A stretch of DNA of 64,000 nt. Source: Fundicoccus_A sp052115865. Its GTDB lineage: Bacteria; Bacillota; Bacilli; Lactobacillales; Aerococcaceae. Position numbers and translations under genes: made by a program. The notes under the pieces are model-generated. The model had not been told where the DNA came from. It searched no databases and was given only the letters and a program-made list of their open reading frames with translations. Of the stretch, positions 37,049-44,991 are shown in pieces; position 1 is the first letter of the stretch, and every line of letters begins with the position of its first letter. The stretch lies in the NCBI RefSeq assembly GCF_052115865.1, contig NZ_JBQKME010000011.1:18404-82403 (forward strand). Direction: 5' to 3'.

Positions 37049-39169
37049 TTAAATATCATTGACCAAATAATCAATCAATACATATTTAATATCATTATAG
37101 GAAACTGCTTCAGGCAAGGCAATTTTGACGGCTGAAAGTGAATCTATCCCAACCTTTTGGAATTGTTGCTTAATCTGTCGTTTGACTGATGACGATATTT
37201 CAGCCTTAAATTCCTCTAACTCCCCTTCTTCAGCTGCTTTTTGTAGATGATTTAATATAGTCCCTTCTGTTATTCCTATTTCAATCGCAATCTCGTATGG
37301 AGTTAAACCTTCGTTAGCTAAGGTTAAACTTTGTTTAAATGAAGCTGGTTCACTCGCACGACCTTGGTCAGTATCGAGATATTTATTTGATGGGGTTGAA
37401 CTTAAGAAATTTTCAATGGCGGGCAGGAAATGTCCGGCATATTTTTCAGCTTTAACTGTACCGACACCTTCGACTTGTAGAAATTCAGCATAAGAACGTG
37501 GCATCGAACTAGCCATGTCCTCAAGAGATTTGTTTGAAAAGACGATGTAAGCCGGTACCGACTCGGCTTTAGCAAGGTCAGCACGAACTTGACGTAATTT
37601 TTCAAATAAGTCTTGATTAACAGCGTTTTGACTGCGACTGATTGAGGTTCGACTGCTCGTTTCAGCTTGGTATTGACGTTGTTTAATCGTCAATTTGGCC
37701 TCGCCCTTGATAATCGCTTTGGCACTTTCCTTTACAAAAAGACCTCGATGTTCAGTTAAACCTATATAATCATGGGCTACCAGCGCTGAAATAATATCAC
37801 GAATTTGCTGTGTCGAATAATTAGCCATCAAACCATAGGTCGAGAGTTGATCAAAACGATTTTCTAAAACACGTTGATTTTTGCTCCCCCGTAAAACATC
37901 AATAATCATGGTTGAACCATAGTGATATTTCATTCTCAACATACAAGAAAGAATCATTTGACCTTCTTTGGTTACATCAGTAAATTTGACCGGGTTCACA
38001 CAATTCGAGCAGTTTCCACATGGCATTGTGGGCTGTTCGCCAAAATACCTCAAGGTGAAATTGCGTAAGCAACCTGTAAAATTAGCATATTGAATCATAA
38101 TATCCAAACGTTGTTGCGAAAGTTCATCATTGCTTTGAGCAATCAAAAATTTATTTGTCATAATATCTTGCGCTTTATATAACAAAAGCGCTTCAGATGG
38201 TAACGAGTCACGTCCAGACCGACCGGCTTCTTGATAGTAACTTTCAAGGTCTTTAGGCAGGTTGAAATGGATAACTTTCCTAACATCAGTCTTATCAATC
38301 CCCATTCCAAAGGCATTTGTCGCCACAATTAAATTCGTCTCATCATTAATAAATGCATCTTGAGCCTTCAATCGTTCGTCATTCGACATCCCGGCATGGT
38401 AACGCCCCACTGCATAGCCATTTTTCCGCAAATCATCATAGAGTTTATCGACGCGTTTGCGCGTATTAGCATAAATGATGATAGCTTCATTGTGGTTGAT
38501 CAATTGATATAAAGTCGACATCCGATTAGCAGGTTCCAAGACGGAAAATTTAATGTTTGGTCGATCGAATGAATTAATAAATACCTTCGGTTTTTCCAAT
38601 TGCAATTGCGCAACAATATCTTCTTGTACCAACTTAGTCGCTGTTGCAGTAAAGGCTGCTACAACCGGACGTGTCGGTAATTGTTGGACAAATTGATTGA
38701 TATTTCGATAACTCGGCCTAAAATCAAAGCCCCATTGCGACACACAGTGAGCCTCATCAACGGCTACCATGGAGATATTTTGTCGGCTTAAATAGTCTGT
38801 AAAACCATTGTTTTCTAGCCGTTCCGGCGCAACATACAATAATTTTAAAGCTCTTTGATTTAACTGAGTAATTATATTCTGAAAATCTTCTTCTGAAATG
38901 GTGGAATTTAAATAAGCAGCCGCAATCCCTTGTTGTTGCAATGTATCCACTTGATCTTTCATTAAAGAAATTAAAGGTGAAACAACGACAGTTAACCCTG
39001 GCATAACCAGTGCAGGTAACTGGTAACAAATCGATTTACCTCCACCCGTTGGCAAAACACCTAAACTATCTTGTTGGGACAACAAAGTCGTAATTATTTC
39101 TTTTTGACCTGGTCTAAAGTGACTGTAGCCAAAATATTGCTGTAAAACGGATTCTAAACTTCTTGGCAC
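37049..39169 (-). CDS. recQ: ATP-dependent DNA helicase RecQ
   Basis: A 706-residue RecQ with full domain order: SF2 helicase (Walker A LPTGGGKSICYQLP near residue 38; DEAH in VDEAHCVSQWGFDFRP near 135; motif VI YYQEAGRSGRD), RQC with zinc cysteines (CLRNF...PCGNCSNC), one HRDC domain (about 510-585) and a C-terminal HTH_40-type segment (GLTPYEIAIEIGITEG). It unwinds recombination and replication intermediates. GTG start after AGGAGG. The linker between HRDC and HTH is coded by a copy of the recurrent motif (residues SNKYLD). Confidence 0.97.
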   Translation of the reverse strand: MPRSLESVLQQYFGYSHFRPGQKEIITTLLSQQDSLGVLPTGGGKSICYQLPALVMPGLTVVVSPLISLMKDQVDTLQQQGIAAAYLNSTISEEDFQNIITQLNQRALKLLYVAPERLENNGFTDYLSRQNISMVAVDEAHCVSQWGFDFRPSYRNINQFVQQLPTRPVVAAFTATATKLVQEDIVAQLQLEKPKVFINSFDRPNIKFSVLEPANRMSTLYQLINHNEAIIIYANTRKRVDKLYDDLRKNGYAVGRYHAGMSNDERLKAQDAFINDETNLIVATNAFGMGIDKTDVRKVIHFNLPKDLESYYQEAGRSGRDSLPSEALLLYKAQDIMTNKFLIAQSNDELSQQRLDIMIQYANFTGCLRNFTLRYFGEQPTMPCGNCSNCVNPVKFTDVTKEGQMILSCMLRMKYHYGSTMIIDVLRGSKNQRVLENRFDQLSTYGLMANYSTQQIRDIISALVAHDYIGLTEHRGLFVKESAKAIIKGEAKLTIKQRQYQAETSSRTSISRSQNAVNQDLFEKLRQVRADLAKAESVPAYIVFSNKSLEDMASSMPRSYAEFLQVEGVGTVKAEKYAGHFLPAIENFLSSTPSNKYLDTDQGRASEPASFKQSLTLANEGLTPYEIAIEIGITEGTILNHLQKAAEEGELEEFKAEISSSVKRQIKQQFQKVGIDSLSAVKIALPEAVSYNDIKYVLIDYLVNDI

Positions 39170-39313
39170 TTCGTCACTCCTCCTATCAATTCATTAGCTA
39201 TTGGTATTATAACACGTTCCCTAAAAACTGAAAATGACGCCTTAACTTAAGTCAATGCGCCATTTATCATAATTTAATATGATTGATTTAACAAAATAAT
39301 CGGAGGGATAAAA

Positions 39314-39925
39314 ATGAAAACTTCTTTTTCTAACCGTCAACTTAGCCTCATCCTCGGAGTCACACTAATCCTTATGGCAATCACATCTGGAGTCGCTTTC
39401 GGCAGCCTCCATCCAATGATTTTCACTTCCAACAGCTTCAATTTTTAAGCAAGCCATCTTTTAACACTAGAAATTTTTCTTTGGCTAATTGTCCTCATCT
39501 TAGACATTATCGTCACTTGGGCACTTCATTTGCTTCTCCAACAAACAAACCATGCCCTTTCCCTTCTCGCCAGCCTTTTCCGTCAGCTTTCTCATTTAAA
39601 TTCTCAACCTAATAAATATCTCTGCTGCCAGCCAAACGATCGAATTGCTCTAAAAAATTTCAACCTTGTTTGGTCATTTGGCCTAATCCTATTTGGATTT
39701 CACTTAATCTTAGTTGGTTTTATCAGTTTAAAAGTGATATTTATTCTAAAAGTCCTTGCCTATTTGGTGATATTAGCAGGAATTTCCTATTGTCTCGTTC
39801 ATTCATTTGATTCAAGTAGTCCTTCTGTTGAATCCGTGGCAATCCTCGTTGAAAATGTTTTAACCTTACTCGTGATTATCGGTGAACTTGGTTTATGCTT
39901 GTGGCTAATATTCAAAGGGCGTTGA
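39314..39925 (+). pseudogene. DUF4386-like membrane protein, interrupted by a stop codon
   Basis: CGGAGGG precedes an ATG that opens 44 codons (MKTSFSNRQLSLILG...) ending in TAA at 39446. The same frame continues after the stop without a shift through 39925, giving IVLILDIIVTWALHLLL, LLASLFRQL, and the DUF4386 C-terminal block GLILFGFHLILVGF. One nonsense codon therefore breaks the gene. The middle is shorter than usual and two motif copies lie in it. It overlaps the decayed Crp-like gene on the other strand by about 20 bases. Confidence 0.8.
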
Positions 39926-40488
39926 TAGACGCTTTTTAATCCGACTCAGTGACTCAACCGTAATCCCTAAATAAGAAGCTAATTGATGCTAAGGAACACG
40001 CTCAACTAAGTCAGGTTGTTCTTCTAGCAAATTCAAATACCTCTCTTGTGGAGACAGAGTAACAAAGGTTGCTTTGTCTTCTTGACTTGCCATTAAATTT
40101 TCTTACATAAATGAATGTGTAAGATTAACGAGAGTAGGATACTTTTCAAACATCGCCGACTCACTAAAGAAATCTCCAACGAGTAAGACCGAATCTTCTG
40201 TGCAGGCTAATGAATAGTCTGAAGGAATCCTTAGTGTGTAACTTCTATAAATCATCGCAGTATCAAATTCAGTAAAAAAATTAATCGTCTGCTCTTTACC
40301 ATCTTCATCAATGGCATATTGACGAACACAACCTTTTAAAACAAAATAACAATCATCAGAAACTTCGCCCTGTTCAAGTAAAATCGTTCCTTTTAGATAA
40401 TCTCTAACATCCAAATCATGCCTAGTTCTTTAACTTCGTCGGCTGATAAATTTAAATTACTCAAAAATTGATGTAATAATGGATTCAT
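39905..40488 (-). pseudogene. Crp/Fnr-type regulator with several lesions
   Basis: Pieces read on the minus strand: MNPLLHQFLSNLNLSADEV, a frameshift near 40414, then a cNMP-binding domain (LKGTILLEQGEVSDDCYFVL, split LLEQGEVSDDCYFVL), a TAA at about 40103, then LSPQERYLNLLEEQPDLVERVP, a TAG, and the helix-turn-helix HQLASYLGITVESLSRIKK. At least one frameshift and two nonsense codons show decay. The intact 103-codon fragment is not likely to be functional. Crp-like regulators next to DUF4386 genes suggest they decayed as a pair. Confidence 0.85.
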
Positions 40489-40542
40489 GATAGCCCTCCA
40501 AGAATCTTCCGTTACTAAACAGGGAGAAAATGCTGTGCTGAA

Positions 40543-40989
40543 TTAATCTATTGCAATTTTAATGACCGCTTTTTTGTAGGTCATTGGCGTCACAATATGG
40601 CGTCCTGCTTTATGCCCATCCCATGGAAATAAAACATAAGCTGTTCCGGCTGTAATTGAAAATGGATGGTCGCTTGGACCTGTGAAAAATGTAATATCTT
40701 TATTTTCATCATAAGCGACCGTTTCGGTTAACGCCTCAATTGGACTCCAATATAACAACTCATTGCCTTCCAACAAAATTTGGATGTCTAGGTACTTTTG
40801 ATGAGCCTCGTATTCACCGAAATCTGCCGCTAATGTCTCCCCTTCAACAAAAAAGTAAAAACCATTGTCAAATGGATACTGCTGACCTACTTCATAATTT
40901 TGCTGAGTTAAAACAGTTTGCAGAACACCGTCTATCTTTTTATAAATATCTGGATACTGTTTCAAATGCTCAATATGATCTAAAATCAT
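40543..40989 (-). CDS. YhcH/YjgK/YiaL (DUF386) family protein
   Basis: A 148-residue beta-sandwich protein of the YhcH family, associated with sialic-acid and other sugar catabolism as possible anomerases or isomerases. Visible signatures: HQKYLDIQILLEG, LYWSP, and FPWDGHKAGR near residue 125 holding likely metal-binding residues. It has its own binding site (AAGGGGG) and stands beside decayed genes, with no sugar operon nearby. Confidence 0.9.
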   Translation of the reverse strand: MILDHIEHLKQYPDIYKKIDGVLQTVLTQQNYEVGQQYPFDNGFYFFVEGETLAADFGEYEAHQKYLDIQILLEGNELLYWSPIEALTETVAYDENKDITFFTGPSDHPFSITAGTAYVLFPWDGHKAGRHIVTPMTYKKAVIKIAID

Positions 40990-41130
40990 TTTAACCCCCC
41001 CTTAAATAAATATCTCTCAACTTGCTAAATTCATCATAAAGCAGTTCAGATTTCTAAGCAATATAATTTTATTTTAAGAGGTGCTTTATGTATGCAAATA
41101 ACGAATTTAAGATTGTAAAGGTGGAATAAT

Positions 41131-41574
41131 ATGTAAAATTAGCTAACGCTTAATTTTGTAATGTCGGATGCTATTAAGGCAATGATTTTTTATCATGATG
41201 TATTTGATGGCATTGTAGGAGATGTCTATGATTTCCCAAATCGTAAAGGTGAAAATGAAGCAAATATTAAAGTCGGACATGTTAATTTACGCTTTATCGA
41301 TGAAAATAAAAATTACGAATGTTTCCATCCTAAAAAGAATGAAGTCGATTCAATTTGGTTACAAATAACAGTAGATAATGTAGAAGAAGTTCTTGAAAAA
41401 GCACATCCACAATGTTCAATCGTGACTCAAGAAATCGCTGAATTCATGGGGACAAAACATGCGATTATTTTGGATCCGTTCGGTTATACTTGGACAATCA
41501 ACCAAATAATTGATGAAATTTCATTGGAAGAACGTTACGCTAAATATCAAGAAATGCAAGCGGAGATGGAGTAA
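41131..41574 (+). pseudogene. VOC-family protein with two early stop codons
   Basis: A PhnB-like VOC (glyoxalase fold) protein. A good site (AAGGTGG) precedes ATG at 41131, but codons 2 and 4 of that frame are TAA and TAG; the frame then continues LTLNFVMSDAIKAMIFYHDVF and on to the end with DPFGYTWTINQ. A start at ATG 41161 would lose the first beta strand and has no site of its own. I call it a pseudogene, though reinitiation could yield a 137-residue product. Confidence 0.65.
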
Positions 41575-41828
41575 GTAATGTTAGAATAAACCAAAGCCCA
41601 AATAAAATTATTTTGGGACAAGTCGGTCAATTAGGATTCTGATTGACATTAACAACTGTTATTGTCGGTCAACGCCCGTCTTCACCGATATTAAACACGG
41701 TTATTGATTTATTGCCTTTCTTTAGCCAGAAAAAACTATTTTAAGCTTCACTCGATGCCAATTGAGGAGAAAAGTAACTTTGTTTTAGCCGTAACAGTTA
41801 ATAATTTTAAAAAAAACACACCATAATA
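41575..41828. repeat. Gene-free stretch with two relic units of array family A1
   Basis: GACATTAACAACTGTTATTG at 41645 and GATATTAAACACGGTTATTG at 41687 match the A1 unit and are again 42 bases apart. The rest holds nothing recognisable. Confidence 0.6.
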
Positions 41829-41877
41829 AAAACAGAAACCACTCACTCCCAAATGAGCTCGTGATTTCTGTTTTTTA
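41829..41877. terminator. Bidirectional terminator
   Basis: AAAAACAGAAA and TTTCTGTTTTT form the outer stem, with further pairing inside (CTC/GAG), flanked by A/T runs, between convergent genes. Confidence 0.8.
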
Positions 41878-41885
41878 TTATTTAT

Positions 41886-42335
41886 TTAAGAGATGCTTGG
41901 TCCTTTTACTTCACGTAGGAAACCGAATGTATCTATACCTAATTCATCATCATGCTGGCGGTGAATGGGAATGTCTAAAATATTTAAGACGATTTCACAG
42001 GTTACACCAATTTGTGCTTCGATTAAGTGGCCACCAATAACTGAATAATCCGAACGACCTAGTGTAATGTGTATATGTGAATGTAGCTTATTATCTAATT
42101 GTGTTAGAAAGCCTGTTAAATTAAGCACTTCAAACATTTCATTAAACTGCTGTGTGCGATATTCTTTTGTTTCGATATCAAAAAAGGCGATATTGGCAAT
42201 ATCTACCGCACCTAATCCTGTTATACTGGCTGATTTGACATTTTCTTTTTCAGCAATCGCCAGCAAACTTTCCATCACACGATCACCTTTATCTAAACGA
42301 ACTACAATATGTTTTTCATGTTTTTTATATTCCAT
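41886..42335 (-). CDS. PPC/DUF296 domain protein
   Basis: A 149-residue single-domain PPC (plant and prokaryote conserved, DUF296) protein. Hallmarks: ASITGLGAVD, and the histidines in LHSHIHITLGR followed by VIGGHLIEAQIG, which bind zinc in solved family members. Bacterial stand-alone PPC proteins form trimers and have no settled function; some may be DNA-associated. GAGG precedes the start. It lies 18 bases after the secreted-protein gene on the same strand. Confidence 0.88.
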   Translation of the reverse strand: MEYKKHEKHIVVRLDKGDRVMESLLAIAEKENVKSASITGLGAVDIANIAFFDIETKEYRTQQFNEMFEVLNLTGFLTQLDNKLHSHIHITLGRSDYSVIGGHLIEAQIGVTCEIVLNILDIPIHRQHDDELGIDTFGFLREVKGPSIS

Positions 42336-42353
42336 TAAATAAGCCTCATTTCA

Positions 42354-42998
42354 TTATTGATAGGTTGGCCCACGTAAAATATTAATGGTTGTTGTGAAAC
42401 TCATTGATTCATCAATCACATATTCCGAATAAATTTCACCAATTTTTGGAGCATAATAATATCGTTGTACTTCACCGGTTTCAAAGGTTGATTCGATAAC
42501 GACAACATTGTAGTAAGTGATGTCTTCTAATTCAAATTCGGCAAGAATATCCGTCACGACATAATCTTGATCCGCCTTGTAGCCACGTGAAAAAGTTGTC
42601 CCAACTTCTAAACTAGCCGGTAAGAATAATGCTTCGATGCCATCCGTTGCATCTTCAGAATAACGAAAGTCATTTTGCTCATAGGATTCAGGGAAATAAG
42701 CGAGTTCATAAATACCATCTTCTCTTATCTGATAAACATAGGAGACAGTAGTACCGGTGTTATCCACGCTAATTTGATAAATCCCTGCTTCGTCTGGCGC
42801 ATAGTCAAAATAAGATTTATAAGGTACAAACTCATTACCTTCGCCACTGTAATCATAAAATTGATAATATAAGCCAGGGGCATAGTCCAGTCCAGAAACG
42901 GCGTCTTGTGCTGTGACAGATGTTAGTTGTCCATTCATTGTGATTGTTAATAAAATTAGCCATACAAGCTGGAAATATTTTTTTATTATCTTTGTCAT
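42354..42998 (-). CDS. Secreted protein of unknown function
   Basis: No family recognised. The 214-residue product has a Sec signal peptide (positively charged MTKIIKKYF, hydrophobic LVWLILLTITM, probable cleavage after SVTAQ-like sequence near residue 30). The mature part is acidic and rich in Tyr, Asp and Glu, with no Cys, so it is not a lipoprotein. An extracellular beta-rich domain is likely. It may be co-transcribed with the PPC gene. Confidence 0.75.
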   Translation of the reverse strand: MTKIIKKYFQLVWLILLTITMNGQLTSVTAQDAVSGLDYAPGLYYQFYDYSGEGNEFVPYKSYFDYAPDEAGIYQISVDNTGTTVSYVYQIREDGIYELAYFPESYEQNDFRYSEDATDGIEALFLPASLEVGTTFSRGYKADQDYVVTDILAEFELEDITYYNVVVIESTFETGEVQRYYYAPKIGEIYSEYVIDESMSFTTTINILRGPTYQ

Positions 42999-43139
42999 AT
43001 ACTTTTCTTCCTCTCTTTTAATTAAGCAGTTTCCATAATATAATTGTACTTTAATATCAATATATTTTCAAAAGTTATGAATACAAAAAGTCGAACCCCA
43101 TACTATAAAAATACAGAATCCGATTTAAGTTCATACTTT

Positions 43140-43594
43140 TTATTCGCCACTAAACATCCAAGATATCCCAAAAGGATCTCTAAGCATTCCAAATAATTCC
43201 GTCCACTCCGTAGATCAAAAGGTCATCGTTTCTTCACAACCTAATTTTTCCGCATGGTCAAAGAAATCTTTTACTTTTTGAACTTCTGCTTCATCGTTTA
43301 AATCAAATACAAAACTAAGGTTACTCCCTTCGTGATCAACTGGCGTATTATTCCAAGTGTCAGAAAGGAAAATGATGTTCTCGAATATTTCAATACTTGC
43401 ATTCATGGCAAACTTTGATGGGTCAAGATGTTAGGACGTTCTGCTTCGGTCATATCTGCGAATATTTCATCGAAAGCAAGTAAGACTTGAACATTTTCTG
43501 CACCAAGCTTTTTGTAAAACTCAAGCACATCAAGTGTGTTAGGGAAATTTATATAAGGGACTAATTTCACCACAAACCTCCTATTATTGACCAA
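43140..43594 (-). pseudogene. VOC-family (PhnB-like) gene with frameshift and stop
   Basis: MVNNRRFVVKLVPYINFPN starts a PhnB-like protein that runs to THQSLP and a TGA; a one-base shift at about 43404 continues MNASIEIFENIIFLSDTWNN to MTF, then a second TGA, then LFGMLRDPFGISWMFSGE to the natural end at 43140. Both ORF pieces are thus parts of one broken gene. Confidence 0.85.
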
Positions 43595-43667
43595 GCGTCG
43601 ATTGACGCTTTGATAATGCCATCATTTTATCAAACTTACTACTAAAGTCACTTTGAAACAGAGATAT

Positions 43668-44861
43668 TTATTTTATGGTTTGAAAAAGTCCTAAGTAATA
43701 AGAACACACACCTAAAATACTCATAACGATACAAAAGAATAAGCCGTGTTGAACGGTATAAGTATTAATGAGCCAACCACCAATAAAACTTCCAGCGACT
43801 GCACCCAGCGTATGGGCGGTCGTAATCAGCGACTGCCCTTTGACCTTGTCGGTTGCTTCCATTTGGCTATTTGTATAATAAACGGATGCCACTATATAGA
43901 TCCCAAAAGCAAAAGGCTGTAAGAGCTGAGCCCCATAAATCCCTAAAATTGAGGGCGTCAAAAAGGTTAAGGTCGTTTTAATCGCAAAAAATATCGCTGC
44001 TGTCATCATGAGTTGATTAATTGAAAAACGACGGTTGATTCGAGAAAACATAATTAAAATGGGGACTTCTGCGATTGCGGAAAGGCCCATCGCAAAGCCC
44101 ATGTTTTCAGTTGTTCCACCAAGTTTTTCGACAATTTGAATCATAAAAAGGTTAATAAAATTATGGCCAATAAAAAAACAGAATGAGCCAAATACAATAT
44201 ATTTAAAATGGGGATATTTATTAAAAAAAGGCTCTTTAGCGGGTTGTAGCGCAACATCCAGTGGATTTAATTTAATATCTTGCGAGCGCTGTGCAAATAA
44301 TGACTTTAGAACGGTCTGATATAAAATCGTGAGTAGCGTGAGGTAAATAAGGTAACCTAGAATCGCGACATAAATAACAGCTTGGGTTCCCAGTTTATTA
44401 ACTAAAATCCCTAGCCCCGTTGATGTAACTGCAAAAGACGCACTTTGAAATGCACGAAAAGCGCCATAATTAATTTTAAAATGATTATTCATCAAGTAAA
44501 CACCAATCGCACTTAAAAAAGGCAACAGAGTCACTTGAAACATTAAGAGCAACATATAAAAAACGGCCACAAGCGTCACGATGCGGTTAGCAAGCAAAAC
44601 ACCCACTAATAACAGCAAACTAGGAATGACAATCATCAGATTCACATGCCAAAGGTTGAGTTTAATACTCTTATCCACTTTATCCGCCAGCCAAGGTTGA
44701 ATAAAACTGGCGATTAGATTCGCGGTTGACGTGATCAAGCCAATCATAAAATCATCCAGGCCTTGAGCCAGCAAAAATACCGAGCTATAAGCCGAAATCG
44801 AACCCACCACCACATCATAACTTCCCATCATGCCACCATAATTGATATTGATCCTCTTCAT
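43668..44861 (-). CDS. Major facilitator superfamily permease
   Basis: A 397-residue, twelve-segment MFS protein. The pattern of an early INYGGMMGSYDVVVGS and a LADKVDK loop 2-3 resembles nucleoside/sugar symporter-like MFS members (PPP family). The ATG at 44861 follows GGAGG by six bases; the TTG one codon earlier is less likely. The cargo is unknown. A motif copy lies at its 3-prime end and another inside. Confidence 0.85.
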   Translation of the reverse strand: MKRININYGGMMGSYDVVVGSISAYSSVFLLAQGLDDFMIGLITSTANLIASFIQPWLADKVDKSIKLNLWHVNLMIVIPSLLLLVGVLLANRIVTLVAVFYMLLLMFQVTLLPFLSAIGVYLMNNHFKINYGAFRAFQSASFAVTSTGLGILVNKLGTQAVIYVAILGYLIYLTLLTILYQTVLKSLFAQRSQDIKLNPLDVALQPAKEPFFNKYPHFKYIVFGSFCFFIGHNFINLFMIQIVEKLGGTTENMGFAMGLSAIAEVPILIMFSRINRRFSINQLMMTAAIFFAIKTTLTFLTPSILGIYGAQLLQPFAFGIYIVASVYYTNSQMEATDKVKGQSLITTAHTLGAVAGSFIGGWLINTYTVQHGLFFCIVMSILGVCSYYLGLFQTIK

Positions 44862-44931
44862 CAACTTCCTCCTACATATTCACTACTGCCTATCATACTA
44901 ATTCGTGCCATGAATAACAACAACCCCAAGC

Positions 44932-44984
44932 AAAATAAATATCCCTGCCTTTCTTGCTGTGTGAAAAGCAGAGATATTTATTTG
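44932..44984 (-). terminator. Inverted pair of the recurrent motif at the 3-prime end of copB
   Basis: AAAATAAATATCCCTGC (44932-44948) and GCAGAGATATTTATTTG (44968-44984) pair over 15 of 17 bases around a short loop, directly after the copB stop. This would form a stable RNA hairpin, like uptake-sequence pairs that serve as terminators in Neisseria and Haemophilus. Confidence 0.7.
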
Positions 44985-44991
44985 AGGGGTT

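Noticed and set aside
39236..39262. Imperfect palindrome GACGCCTTAACTTAAGTC around the recQ upstream region
   Set aside because: Three mismatches, no T run and no known operator pattern; not strong enough to list.
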